From NCBI RefSeq assembly GCF_050627025.1, contig NZ_CP192472.1: a stretch of DNA of 64,000 nucleotides. One strand, written 5' to 3'. This DNA comes from Variovorax paradoxus_P. GTDB taxonomy: Bacteria > Pseudomonadota > Gammaproteobacteria > Burkholderiales > Burkholderiaceae_C. Below are positions 8,834 to 17,506 of the stretch, piece after piece. Every line of letters begins with the position of its first letter. Position 1 is the first letter of the stretch. Under the pieces are notes generated by a model. It did not search any database and was not told where the DNA came from. It was given only the letters and a program-made list of their open reading frames with translations. A program made the position numbers and the translations under genes.

Positions 8834-9170
8834 TGGGTGTCTCCTCCCAAGGGAACCACTGCGGGGTTGAGGCCCCGGGCTCCACATTGTCGGAGTGCTC
8901 GCAGCGACGAACCCCGGGGTTATACCCCCGAAAGCCCGCCAGAAACTTGCGGCGCCCCCTGCCGTAGGCCACATCTCGCCCTTAAAACGAAAGCGTGGCT
9001 GCCGGAACAGGCGCGCGATTGTATAGAGAACTCAAAACAGAAGGGAGATGCGCCTGCAAACCGCTTACGTCCGTTAGCATCGCCGGCGTTGCCGGAGGGG
9101 GCAACAAGACCTGCCGAGCCCGCGGGGCCCGGCGAGTCGATCCGATCATTCATACAAAAGAGAAGAAATC
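8834..9170. other. Divergent intergenic region between dksA-like gene and DUF945 gene
   Basis: No gene seen in these 337 bases. They must hold promoters for both neighbours. On the minus strand TATAAC at 8919-8924 could be a -10 box for dksA, but no good -35 accompanies it. A 10-bp palindrome (ACCCCGGGGT, 8911-8920) and a small inverted repeat (GTTGCC 9088-9093 / GGCAAC 9100-9105) are present, with no known function. Confidence 0.4.
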
Positions 9171-10664
9171 TTGAGCAAAAAAGCAGTTTTGGGCACGCTG
9201 GCCGCAGCCATCGCCGTTGCCTACGGTGGCAGCACCTGGTTGGCGGGCTCCAAAGTCAAATCCAGCTACGAAGCCGCCCTGGAGGAGTTGCCAAAGCAGA
9301 CCGCGCTGGTGCGCGTGATCGACCGCAAATACGAAAGTGGATTCTTCGGCGCGGTCAGCACCGTGACATTCGAGTTCGGATGCGCAGCCGATACCTCGGC
9401 CGCACAGGTGCCCGCTGTCGCCAAGCCTGCCAAGCCCGCCGAGGGCGATGAAGAAGACGAGGAAGCCGAGGCCGAGGCCGAAAGCGCGCCCTTCAAGCCC
9501 GTGCGCATTACCGTGCGCGACACCATCCACCACGGCCCGATTGCCGGCGGCACGCTGGCCGCCGCAACGATCGACAGCGAACTGGTGCTCGACGTGAAGG
9601 CCCAGGCCGAAGCCGAAAAACTCTTCGGCAAGGCCAAGCCCCTCACGGCCCACACCAAGGTGGCGTTCAACGGCGGCTATGCGACCGACCTGACCGTGGC
9701 GCCGATCAAGCTGGCCGAAGAAGGCAAGGGCCAGTTCACCTGGCAAGGTGCGCAAATGCGCGCCGAGATGAACGGGGCGCGTACCCAGGTGAACTACAGC
9801 CTGGCGATGCCGGGCCTGGACTTGACCGATACGCGCACCGGCGTGACCCTGAAAATGGGCAAGCTGGCCGGCAAGGCCGACATGAACAAGAGCGAAGGCT
9901 GGATCCTTGCCACGGGCAAGACCGAGGCCCGCCTCGACAGCTTCGAATTTGCGGCGCCCAAGGGCCTGGGTGCGGGCGGCAGCGGCAAGCCGCTTCCCAC
10001 CGTGCTGCTGCAGAACATCGACATGATTGCCGATGCCAATATCAAGGACGGCCTCTACGAATCCATCGGCACCATCAAGGGCACCGGCAAGGTTGGCGAG
10101 ACGAATATCGACAAGTTCGAAATGACCAGCGGCGGGCGCCGCATTCATGCCGCCGGCTACAAGAAGCTGGCCGATGCCTGGATGCAGTCGGCGGCCGTCA
10201 ACGGTTGCGGCAAGGGCGGCAGCAAGGCGTCGCAGGCCGCCATGCAGGCGCTGATGGACCAGCTGGCTCCCGACCTCAAGGCCATGGCCAAGTACAACCC
10301 CGAACTCGGCGTCGACAAGATGCTGGTCGAGATTGGCGGCAAGCGCGGCGAAATCAGCTACACGGCCGGATTGGTCGGCGTAACCGACGAAGACCTGAAG
10401 GAACCCGGCATGGCGCTCCTGATGAAGCGCGGCGTGCTCAAGGCCAGTGTGCGGCTGCCGATGCAATGGCTGGAGCAGGTTGCCGCCACCGGCGCTGAAA
10501 GCGGCCAGCTGCCGCCGCCCGAAATGGTGGCAGGCCTGGTCGAGCAAGGCGAAGGCATGGGCTTCGTCAAGCGCGACGGCACCGACATCACCAGCCAGGT
10601 GGAGTACAGCGAAGGCAACCTGAAGGTCAACGGCAAGCCGCTGGGCGGCATGGCCGGCAAGTAA
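9171..10664 (+). CDS. YdgA family protein (DUF945)
   Basis: 497-aa protein of the YdgA/DUF945 family, whose members are membrane-anchored envelope proteins of uncertain function. The N-terminus (about residues 4-24) is hydrophobic and ends in a possible signal or anchor, followed by SSYEAALEELPKQT. An acidic Glu-rich insert (about 88-106) interrupts the first third. The start is TTG at 9171, preceded by AGAAGAA. The gene stands alone and ends at a strong bidirectional terminator. Confidence 0.8.
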   Translation: MSKKAVLGTLAAAIAVAYGGSTWLAGSKVKSSYEAALEELPKQTALVRVIDRKYESGFFGAVSTVTFEFGCAADTSAAQVPAVAKPAKPAEGDEEDEEAEAEAESAPFKPVRITVRDTIHHGPIAGGTLAAATIDSELVLDVKAQAEAEKLFGKAKPLTAHTKVAFNGGYATDLTVAPIKLAEEGKGQFTWQGAQMRAEMNGARTQVNYSLAMPGLDLTDTRTGVTLKMGKLAGKADMNKSEGWILATGKTEARLDSFEFAAPKGLGAGGSGKPLPTVLLQNIDMIADANIKDGLYESIGTIKGTGKVGETNIDKFEMTSGGRRIHAAGYKKLADAWMQSAAVNGCGKGGSKASQAAMQALMDQLAPDLKAMAKYNPELGVDKMLVEIGGKRGEISYTAGLVGVTDEDLKEPGMALLMKRGVLKASVRLPMQWLEQVAATGAESGQLPPPEMVAGLVEQGEGMGFVKRDGTDITSQVEYSEGNLKVNGKPLGGMAGK

Positions 10665-10680
10665 GTCTCGGTTTAAACAA

Positions 10681-10715
10681 AAAAAGGCGCTGCCCTCCCG
10701 GGTCAGCGCCTTTTT
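10681..10715. terminator. Bidirectional rho-independent terminator
   Basis: Perfect 12-bp inverted repeat: AAAAAGGCGCTG (10681-10692) and CAGCGCCTTTTT (10704-10715), with an 11-nt loop. The A and T tracts on either side serve both strands. It sits between the convergent DUF945 and COG0523 genes. Confidence 0.9.
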
Positions 10716-10751
10716 TATTTGGCTGGCTTCTTCAGTACCGGCAGGACGCCG

Positions 10752-11804
10752 TCACACCAGGCATTGCTCGAGCCCCTGCTCCAGAATTTCGCGCGGCAGC
10801 TCGATGCCGATGAACACCATGCGGCTCTCGCGCGCTTCGTCCTTGCCCCACTCCGGGCCCAGGTCGCTGCCCATCAGCTGGTGCACGCCCTGGAAAATCA
10901 CCTTGCGCTCGGTGCCCTTCATGTTCAGCACGCCCTTGTAGCGCAGCATGCGCGGACCGTAGATGTTGACGATCGCACCCAAAAAATCCTCGAGCTTGGC
11001 CGGATCGAACGGACGGTCGGCCTTGTAGACGAAGCTCTTCACGTCGTCGTCCGTGTGGTGATGATGGCCGTGCCCTTCGTGCTTGTGCGATGGGTGGTCG
11101 CAATGCTCGCCATGCGCGTGGTCATGGTCGTGATGCTCGTGGTCGTCTTCCTTCAGGAAGTCGGGGTCGATGTCGAGCTTGGCGTTCAGGTTGAAGCCGC
11201 GAAGGTCAAAAATGTCCTTCAACGGCACATCGCCAAAGTGCGCCTTTTGCTGCGGCGCGCGCGGGTTCATGTGCTTCAGGCGGTGAATCAGCGCCTCGGT
11301 TTCTTCGGCCGACACCAGCTCGCTCTTGCTGATGAAGATCTGGTCGGCAAAGCCCACCTGGCGGCGTGCCTCCTGGCGGTCGTTGAGCTGCTGCGGCGCA
11401 TGCTTGGCATCGACCAAAGTCAGGATGGAATCGAGCAAATAGCTTTCGGCAATTTCGTCGTCCATGAAGAAGGTCTGCGCCACCGGGCCGGGGTCGGCAA
11501 GGCCGGTGGTTTCGATCACCACGCGGTCGAAGTCGAGCAGGCCCTGGCGCTTCTTGGCGGCCAGCAGTTGCAGGGCTTCGCGCAGGTCTTCGCGAATGGT
11601 GCAGCAGACGCAGCCGTTGCTCATCTGCACGATCTGCTCTTTCGACTCGGTCACGAGAATGTCGCTGTCGATGTTTTCTTCGCCGAACTCGTTCTCGATG
11701 ACGGCGATCTTCTGGCCGTGGGCCTCCGTCAGGATGCGCTTGAGCAGCGTGGTCTTGCCCGAGCCTAGAAAGCCGGTAAGGATGGTGGCGGGAATAAGGG
11801 CCAT
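10752..11804 (-). CDS. CobW/COG0523-family zinc-type metallochaperone GTPase
   Basis: G3E-family GTPase thought to deliver zinc or another metal to client enzymes. Walker A is GFLGSGKTT at residues 11-19, the CxCC metal motif (CVCC) is at 65-68, and ISKSELV is the likely guanine-specificity loop. A His/Asp-rich stretch with about 15 His lies near residues 220-250, before the C-terminal CobW_C domain. The protein is 350 aa, starting at the ATG at 11804. No Zur site was identified. Cobalamin genes are absent nearby, so CobW itself is unlikely; ZigA/YeiR/YjiA-like roles fit better. Confidence 0.85.
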   Translation of the reverse strand: MALIPATILTGFLGSGKTTLLKRILTEAHGQKIAVIENEFGEENIDSDILVTESKEQIVQMSNGCVCCTIREDLREALQLLAAKKRQGLLDFDRVVIETTGLADPGPVAQTFFMDDEIAESYLLDSILTLVDAKHAPQQLNDRQEARRQVGFADQIFISKSELVSAEETEALIHRLKHMNPRAPQQKAHFGDVPLKDIFDLRGFNLNAKLDIDPDFLKEDDHEHHDHDHAHGEHCDHPSHKHEGHGHHHHTDDDVKSFVYKADRPFDPAKLEDFLGAIVNIYGPRMLRYKGVLNMKGTERKVIFQGVHQLMGSDLGPEWGKDEARESRMVFIGIELPREILEQGLEQCLV

Positions 11805-11889
11805 GGTGTGCTCCGAAAGCGGAAAACTGGGAAGAAGAAAAACTGGAGAGGCAGTTTAGCCAATGCCACTCAGTTGCGTTGCCGCGGGG

Positions 11890-13110
11890 TCAAGCCGCCT
11901 TTTTCACCACCACCAGCCCCTTGAGGTATTCGCCTTCGGGAAACTCGATGGTCATTGGATGGTCGGGCGCCGCGCCCAGGCGTTCGCTGATGTAACCGTC
12001 TACTTGCGCGTCGATGCCCGCCGAAGCGACGATCTTGTGGAAAAGGTCGGCGCTGATGCCGCCCGAGCACGAAAAAGTAAGCAGCACGCCGCCGGGCTCC
12101 AGCAGTTTGAGCGCAAGCCTATTGATGTCCTTGTAGGCGCGGGCCGCGCGATCGGCGTGGGCGGCGGTGGGCGCAAACTTGGGCGGGTCGAGCACGATGG
12201 CGTCGAAGGTGCGGCCCTGTTCGATGAACTCGCGCAGCACGGTGTTGACGTTGGCATCCAGAAACTCCGTCTTCACGCCCGAACCCTCGCCGCCAAAGCC
12301 GTTCAGCGCCAGGTTGGCCCGCGCCTTGTCGAGCGCCGGCAGAGATGAATCGACCGACACCAGCTCTGCGCCTTCCACGGCGCCCGCCGCCTGCAGCCCC
12401 GCGAGCGCCGCCACGGTAAAGCCGCCGGTGTAGCAAAAGCAGTTGAGCACGCGCCGAAAACGCCGGTGCTGCGCCAACTCGGCAAAACGCTGGCGGCTGT
12501 CGCGCTGGTCAAGGTAGAAGCCGGTCTTGTGTCCCGTCGCAACGTCGAGCGACAGCTTCCAGCCGTGCTCGCGAATCGTCATTTCGGTGGCGCCCTCCCC
12601 GCGCAGCCAGCCTGTCACGGGCTTCAGCCCCTCGCGCTCGCGCCCGCTGGCGTCGGAGCGCTCGTAGAGCTTGTTCAGGCCGGTCGCTTCGAGGAGCGCA
12701 TCGGCAATGGCGGCCTTCCAGCGCTCGACGCCGGCCGACAGGAACTGCGCCACCAGCGTGTCGCCGTATCGGTCGACGATGAGGCCCGGCAGCCCGTCGG
12801 CCTCGCCGTGGATCAGCCGCACGCCGTCGCTCTGCAGGTCGAACAGCCCCCTGGCCGCGACCGCGCGGGCGCATACCGAGCCCAGAAAGGCGGCATCGAT
12901 GCGCTGCGTTTCGACAAAGCTCCAGGCCCGCGCGCGGATCTTTGACACCGGGCTGAACGCCGCCCAAGCCAGGAAGACGCCGTCGTGCGATTCGACGCGC
13001 ACCGTTTCGCCCGAATCGGCACCGCCGCGCGCGATGGCGGATTCGAATATCCAGGGGTGGCGGCGCTGCAGCGAGCGCTCTTTGCCGGGCTTGAGGCGAA
13101 GGGTTTTCAT
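11890..13110 (-). CDS. rlmI: Class I SAM-dependent rRNA methyltransferase, RlmI-like
   Basis: Probable 23S rRNA m5C1962 methyltransferase. The N-terminal 70 residues (LKPGKERSLQRRHPWIFESAI) are a PUA domain. The Rossmann methyltransferase core has the SAM motif NCFCYTGGFTVAALAG, the acidic loop SVDSS and the catalytic-region motif LDPPKFAP, as in RlmI/YccW. Length (406 aa) is normal. The ATG overlaps the xerC stop by 4 nt, so the two are translationally coupled. RlmK-like specificity cannot be excluded. Confidence 0.88.
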   Translation of the reverse strand: MKTLRLKPGKERSLQRRHPWIFESAIARGGADSGETVRVESHDGVFLAWAAFSPVSKIRARAWSFVETQRIDAAFLGSVCARAVAARGLFDLQSDGVRLIHGEADGLPGLIVDRYGDTLVAQFLSAGVERWKAAIADALLEATGLNKLYERSDASGREREGLKPVTGWLRGEGATEMTIREHGWKLSLDVATGHKTGFYLDQRDSRQRFAELAQHRRFRRVLNCFCYTGGFTVAALAGLQAAGAVEGAELVSVDSSLPALDKARANLALNGFGGEGSGVKTEFLDANVNTVLREFIEQGRTFDAIVLDPPKFAPTAAHADRAARAYKDINRLALKLLEPGGVLLTFSCSGGISADLFHKIVASAGIDAQVDGYISERLGAAPDHPMTIEFPEGEYLKGLVVVKKAA

Positions 13111-14150
13111 TTGTTGTCGGTGTGGTCTTTTTTGGGCTTGGCGCGGGCGCTTGCTTCAGCGCGTGTCCGCGTCTCGGAGCCTTCCGGTCGGGCCTGCGCA
13201 CGCGGGTGGGCCGCGTCGTAGGCCTTGGCCAGGTGCTGAAAATCCAGCCGGGTATAGATCTGCGTGGTGGCAATGTTGGCGTGGCCCAGCAGCTCTTGCA
13301 CCGCCCGCAAGTCGCTGCTCGACTGAAGCACGTGGCTCGCGAACGAATGCCGGAGCATGTGGGGATGCACCGGCGCCGCCAAACCGGCTTTCAGGCTGCG
13401 CTCGCGCAGCAGCTTCCACACCGCATGCGAGGACATCCTCAAGCCCTTGCTGTTGATGAAGAGCGCCGCCGCGCCGGCCGGGTCGCGCAAACCTGCCGTA
13501 GCCAGCGCCGGGCAATCGTCACGCACCGCGAGCCAGTCGCGCAGCGCCTCGGCCGCCTTGCCGCCGATTGGCACAAGGCGCCGCTTACTGCCCTTGCCGA
13601 GCACATTGGCTTCCATTGCGTCCAGGTCGACCCAGCCGAGCGCCGTGTTGCTGGCGCGCGCGTCCAGGCCGGTGAGCTCGCTCACGCGCAGGCCGCAGCC
13701 GTAGAGCACTTCGACGATGGCGCCGTCGCGCGCTTCGGTCCACGGGTCGGCCTCGGGGTCGTACATTTCGGCGAGCCGCACCGCATCGTCTACCGCCAGC
13801 GCCTTGGGAAGCGGCCGCGCGGCCTTGGGCGCATGCACGTCTTGCACGGGGTTGAAGCCCACCAGCCCTTCGTTGCCGAGCCAGCGGTAAAAGCTGCGCC
13901 AGCACGAAAGCACCAGCGCAATGCCGCGCGGCTCGCGGCCGGCGCTGTGCAGCTGCGCCATCCAGCGCCGGATGTGCGCTGTTTGCACGCGGTCCAGCGC
14001 AAGCCCGGCTCCGGCGGAGTTGTCCACGAGCGCCTGCAGATGGATGGCGTAGAGCTCGACCGTGCGCGCCGCCAACCGGCGCTCCACGCGCACGTGCTCC
14101 AGGTATTTTTCTACCCATCGCGTATCGGTCGTCTCAGTGGAGGTAGCCAT
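13107..14150 (-). CDS. xerC: Site-specific tyrosine recombinase XerC
   Basis: Chromosome dimer resolution recombinase acting at dif with XerD. It has an N-terminal SAM-like core-binding domain (about residues 10-100) and a catalytic domain with the Arg of GCGLRVSEL, Lys of GKGSKRR, His-x-x-Arg in HPHMLRHSFASH, the later His in LLGHANI and the Tyr in TTQIYTR. A basic Arg/Lys-rich tail of about 40 residues extends beyond the normal end. ATG at 14150 is preferred; ATG at 14159 adds three residues. It belongs to the dapF-DUF484-DUF218-xerC-rlmI run; dapF and xerC are also linked in E. coli. Confidence 0.9.
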   Translation of the reverse strand: MATSTETTDTRWVEKYLEHVRVERRLAARTVELYAIHLQALVDNSAGAGLALDRVQTAHIRRWMAQLHSAGREPRGIALVLSCWRSFYRWLGNEGLVGFNPVQDVHAPKAARPLPKALAVDDAVRLAEMYDPEADPWTEARDGAIVEVLYGCGLRVSELTGLDARASNTALGWVDLDAMEANVLGKGSKRRLVPIGGKAAEALRDWLAVRDDCPALATAGLRDPAGAAALFINSKGLRMSSHAVWKLLRERSLKAGLAAPVHPHMLRHSFASHVLQSSSDLRAVQELLGHANIATTQIYTRLDFQHLAKAYDAAHPRAQARPEGSETRTRAEASARAKPKKDHTDNK

Positions 14151-14769
14151 TGAACGCATTGTTCACGACAGCCAAAGGCTCGCGCAATGCGCCCTTGAAA
14201 ACCATTCCCCAGCGCTGCCAGCAGCGCGTGCTGGCAGCGGCGTACTGAACGTCGAAGTCTTTGTCGAATCCGCCGGCCCGCACCAGCCGCTCCACGCGCC
14301 ACAGGTGATAGGGCTCCGACACCACGATCACGCTGCGAACGCCCGCCGCCTGCAGCAACGGGCGCGAGAGTGCGAGGTTCAGCCGGGTGGACGTGGAAGC
14401 CGGCTCCAGCAGCAGCGGGCCGGCATAGCCTTCGGCACGCGCATGCTGCTGCATGACTTCGGCTTCGATGCGGCTGTCTTCCTTGTCGACGCCGCCCGAG
14501 AGCACCAGTTGCTTCACGCGGCCCGCATTGGCCAGCGCAATGCCCGCATCGACCCGGCCGGTCAGGCACGGGTTGGGCTTGCCGTCCAAGTACGCGCGGT
14601 TGCCCAGGATCAGCGCGGCATCGGCCGGGCGCTGGGGCGGATTGCCGAGGGTTTCGACTGCGTGCCGCCAAACAACGGCCGCAATGGCCAGGTACGCCAG
14701 CAGCCCGCCAAGCAGCACCGTCCACAACACGGGCCGCACGGCCCGCCAGGACCGGTGCCGCCCGCTCAA
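14134..14769 (-). CDS. YdcF/ElyC family (DUF218) membrane protein
   Basis: About 211-aa protein with one N-terminal membrane helix (VLWTVLLGGLLAYLAIAAVV) and a periplasmic-type DUF218 domain: LGNRAYLDGKPNPCLTGRVD, LSGGVDKEDS, then a strand ending VVSEPYHLWR. SanA/ElyC-like relatives act in envelope integrity. The frame is open further upstream inside the DUF484 gene, but the TTG at 14769, overlapping the DUF484 stop (TTGA), gives the natural N-terminus. Its 3' end overlaps the xerC start by about 17 nt. Confidence 0.75.
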   Translation of the reverse strand: MSGRHRSWRAVRPVLWTVLLGGLLAYLAIAAVVWRHAVETLGNPPQRPADAALILGNRAYLDGKPNPCLTGRVDAGIALANAGRVKQLVLSGGVDKEDSRIEAEVMQQHARAEGYAGPLLLEPASTSTRLNLALSRPLLQAAGVRSVIVVSEPYHLWRVERLVRAGGFDKDFDVQYAAASTRCWQRWGMVFKGALREPLAVVNNAFNGYLH

Positions 14770-15473
14770 GGCCGCAGCCGCGACAGGGCGCCCGAGGCCA
14801 GTTCTGCGATGCGCTCGAGAAAGTCGGTGCCCATTTCGGCGTTGAAGCGCTGTGCGTCCGGAGAGGCCAGCACCAGCAGGCCGAAGGCCGGCGACTCGGC
14901 ATCGGGCCGCAGCGGGATCAGCGCAATCGACATGGCGCCGGCCGGCTCGGGCAGCCAGTTGGCCGCCTCGAAGCCCGAATTGAGCCCGCAGTAAGGCGAA
15001 GTGAGCGAGGTGGCCAGCGCCTTCACGTCGTCGCTCACCCACTGGGCGTAGGCCTCGTTCAGGTAGTCGGCCTCGCAGTCCCACACCTTGATGGCGGTTT
15101 GCGGCACCAAAAACAGCGACTGCAGGTCGACCGCAATGCGGTACGGCAGGCTGCGCGGGTCGCGCGTGGTCAGCAGGCCCTTGGTCCAGCGCTGCAGGCG
15201 GTCGGCAATGACCACGTTCTCAGTGCCGTGGCGCACCATGTCCATCAGGCGATGCTCCAGCGCCTTGATTTTTTCGCGCAGCATTTCGGCTTGGCGCTCC
15301 TGCAGGCTCACGGCGCGGTTGCCGTGCGGGCTGGTGAGCTGCACCTGCGCCAGCAACTGTGCATGCCGCTCGAAAAAGTCGGGCGTGTTCGCCAGGTAGT
15401 TGGCGATGTCGTCTTCGGTAATCGGGTTCATGGCGTTGGCGTGGTCGTCTTTGTTGTTTCTGAAGTTGGTCAT
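14766..15473 (-). CDS. DUF484 (GAF-like) family protein
   Basis: 235-aa protein matching the DUF484 family that commonly lies between dapF and xerC in proteobacteria. Visible blocks are DIANYLANTPDFFERHAQLL at the N-terminus and a coiled region (LQERQAEMLREKIKALEHRL). A GAF-like alpha/beta domain follows, with SIALIPLR and LLVLASPD. The ATG at 15473 overlaps the dapF stop by 4 nt; an in-frame ATG 14 codons later is an alternative. Function is unknown. Confidence 0.85.
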   Translation of the reverse strand: MTNFRNNKDDHANAMNPITEDDIANYLANTPDFFERHAQLLAQVQLTSPHGNRAVSLQERQAEMLREKIKALEHRLMDMVRHGTENVVIADRLQRWTKGLLTTRDPRSLPYRIAVDLQSLFLVPQTAIKVWDCEADYLNEAYAQWVSDDVKALATSLTSPYCGLNSGFEAANWLPEPAGAMSIALIPLRPDAESPAFGLLVLASPDAQRFNAEMGTDFLERIAELASGALSRLRP

Positions 15474-16354
15474 GGCAGCTCGGGCACCTCGATGTCCCCC
15501 TCGAAGACCGTGGTGGCCGGCCCGGTCATGAGCACGGGGTTGCCCTCGCCCTCCCAGCCGATGGTGAGCACGCCGCCGTGCGTATGCACGTCGACCCGGT
15601 TGTCGAGCAGGCCCAGCCGAATGCCCGCCACTACAGCCGCGCAGGCGCCGGTGCCGCAGGCCAGCGTTTCGCCGGCACCGCGCTCAAACACCCGAAGCTT
15701 GACGTGCGTGCGGTCGACCACCTGCATGAAGCCTGCATTTACCCGCTGCGGAAAGCGCGGATGGTGCTCGATTTGCGGGCCTTGGCGCTCCACGGGTGCC
15801 GTTTCGACGTTGTCGACCAACTGCACCGCATGCGGGTTGCCCATGGACAGCACCGCCACCGAAACAATGGCCGAATCGGCATGCGTGCCAAGCGCCAGGT
15901 GCCAGGTGTGCCAGGAGCCGGTGGGCTGCGCGTCGAGCCCCGCAGTGTCGAAGGGCACGCGGGCCGGCTCGAAGATAGGCGGCCCCATGTCGACCGTCAC
16001 CCGGCCGTCTTCGCTCATGCGCGGCTCGATGATGCCGGCCAGCGTTTCGACGCGCACCGTGTCCTTGTCGGTCAGGTGGTGCTCGCGCACATAGCGCATG
16101 AAGCAGCGCGCGCCGTTGCCGCATTGCTCCACCTCGCCGCCGTCGGCGTTGTGAATCACGTATTGAAAGTCGATGCCCTCGCCCGCGCCCTTCGACGGGG
16201 GGCGTACCGTAAGGATCTGGTCGGCGCCCACGCCAAAGTGGCGGTCGGCCAGAAAGCGGTATTGCGCGGCCGTAAGGCCCAGCGGGCCACGCGTTTCGTC
16301 GAGCACGACAAAATCGTTGCCGGCTCCCTGCATCTTGGTAAAGCGGATTCGCAT
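15470..16354 (-). CDS. dapF: Diaminopimelate epimerase DapF
   Basis: Converts LL- to meso-diaminopimelate for lysine and peptidoglycan synthesis. The cofactor-free two-base mechanism needs two cysteines, and both are present: Cys78 in EQCGNGARC and Cys233 in LACGTGACA. N-terminus MRIRFTKMQGAGNDFVVLD and length 294 aa are typical. It is the first gene of the overlapping dapF-DUF484-DUF218-xerC-rlmI unit. The only odd point is a short loop (RPPSKGAGEG, about 51-60), slightly longer than usual. Confidence 0.96.
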   Translation of the reverse strand: MRIRFTKMQGAGNDFVVLDETRGPLGLTAAQYRFLADRHFGVGADQILTVRPPSKGAGEGIDFQYVIHNADGGEVEQCGNGARCFMRYVREHHLTDKDTVRVETLAGIIEPRMSEDGRVTVDMGPPIFEPARVPFDTAGLDAQPTGSWHTWHLALGTHADSAIVSVAVLSMGNPHAVQLVDNVETAPVERQGPQIEHHPRFPQRVNAGFMQVVDRTHVKLRVFERGAGETLACGTGACAAVVAGIRLGLLDNRVDVHTHGGVLTIGWEGEGNPVLMTGPATTVFEGDIEVPELP

Positions 16355-16361
16355 CGGGGGA

Positions 16362-17024
16362 TTATCCGCCCCTGGCGTGCCGAAGCTTGTCCAAAGCCCG
16401 GTCCAGAAACGCCAACCTGTCTTGCCCCCAGAAGCGCTCGCCGTTCAGGATGAACGTGGGTGCGCCGAACACGCCCGCCTCTATGGCCTCGGCGCTGTTG
16501 GCACGGTAGGTAGCCAGCGTTTCCGCCGACTGCTCCAGCGCCTGCAGCGAGGCGCCGTCGTAGCCGTTTTCGTCGGCCACCGCAATGCGCACCGCCGCTT
16601 CGGAGGTGTCGCGCTCTTCGGCCCACAGCGCGCGCAGCAGCGCATGCGAGAGCGGCTGTGCGTCGAGCCCCTTCAGCTGCGCCGCAATCACCATCCAGCC
16701 GGGGTACTTGTTCCAGTTGGGATCGACCGGCGCACCCTTGGGGTAATACGCCGGCTCCAGGTTGAGCGGCATGCCCAGGTAGTCGCTCCAGCGTGCCAGC
16801 TCTAGCGCGTGGTACGTGCGCCGCGGCTCGGGCCGGGTCTTCAGCGGAATGCCGCCGGTTTGTGGCACCACCGCCTGAAAGTCATAGGGCTTGAGGGTAA
16901 GCCGTACATGGTGGCGGCGCACGATGTCTTGCAGCTGCGGGCCGCCCAGGTAGGCCCAGGGCGAAGAAAGGCTGTAGTAGCAGTCGAGCGCGATGGGCGT
17001 GGAGTTTGTCGTCTTCGTCGTCAT
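16362..17024 (-). CDS. 2-hydroxychromene-2-carboxylate isomerase family protein (kappa GST/DsbA-like)
   Basis: 220-aa thioredoxin-fold protein. The N-terminal active-site region is CYYSLSSPWAYLGGP, where the SxxSPWAYLG pattern and its Ser, rather than CxxC, mark HCCA isomerase and kappa-class GST. The C-terminal cis-Pro block GVFGAPTFILNGERFWGQDRL is diagnostic. Family members isomerise 2-hydroxychromene-2-carboxylate in naphthalene degradation or conjugate glutathione; no aromatic pathway genes are adjacent, so the substrate is open. It is 7 nt upstream of dapF on the same strand. Confidence 0.85.
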   Translation of the reverse strand: MTTKTTNSTPIALDCYYSLSSPWAYLGGPQLQDIVRRHHVRLTLKPYDFQAVVPQTGGIPLKTRPEPRRTYHALELARWSDYLGMPLNLEPAYYPKGAPVDPNWNKYPGWMVIAAQLKGLDAQPLSHALLRALWAEERDTSEAAVRIAVADENGYDGASLQALEQSAETLATYRANSAEAIEAGVFGAPTFILNGERFWGQDRLAFLDRALDKLRHARGG

Positions 17025-17049
17025 CGCGGAATTATCAAATCAACTCGGG

Positions 17050-17445
17050 TCAGCCGCAGCGCGCAGCAACCACAAGCCCCTGCGGATCGACATCGACATT
17101 GAGGCGCGCCGGATCGGCCGGCGTTGGCAACGGCGTGCCGGCCGGCGAAGTGCGCGCAGACCTGGAACCGGTGCGGGTACGCATTTCTTCCAGCAGCAGC
17201 GGGTCGAGGGAGCGGCCGAGCGCGTAGCGTGCCTGCACGGCCTGGCAGGTTTCGTCGGCGGGCACGGTGGCAAACACTGGCGGTGGCGGCGCCTCAGACG
17301 TGAGCGGGCGAAATTCTGGCCGTGCCTGGCAGCCGGCCATGAGCAGCAAGGCGGCGCAAAGCCCCCAAGCCGTGGCACCGCGCGCACGCGTGCCGAAGAT
17401 GAAACCGGGTTGCTTGTGGCTGCGGGGCGTGGTGTGGTACTTCAT
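17050..17445 (-). CDS. Lipoprotein with I78-type peptidase inhibitor domain
   Basis: 131-aa protein. A basic N-terminus and hydrophobic segment end in lipobox LLMAGC (Cys about residue 39), indicating an outer-membrane or periplasmic lipoprotein. The mature part starts with a Pro-rich linker, then ETCQAVQARYALGRSLDPLLLEEM, and ends RLNVDVDPQGLVVAARCG. This fits the I78 inhibitor family, which ends in the same D-RLN-V-VD-G-V-CG pattern with a terminal disulfide. A protease target is not evident. Confidence 0.65.
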   Translation of the reverse strand: MKYHTTPRSHKQPGFIFGTRARGATAWGLCAALLLMAGCQARPEFRPLTSEAPPPPVFATVPADETCQAVQARYALGRSLDPLLLEEMRTRTGSRSARTSPAGTPLPTPADPARLNVDVDPQGLVVAARCG

Positions 17446-17506
17446 TCAGCGGATCGTAGCCCCGGCGATGGTCAAACCACCTGCCATGATCGATCTGAAC
17501 CGATGG

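Noticed and set aside
8911..8920. ACCCCGGGGT palindrome as an operator
   Set aside because: A single GC-rich 10-mer is expected by chance in DNA of this composition; no second copy.
9150..10547. Minus-strand frame opposite the DUF945 gene
   Set aside because: Low-complexity shadow; the plus strand matches a known family and is followed by a terminator.
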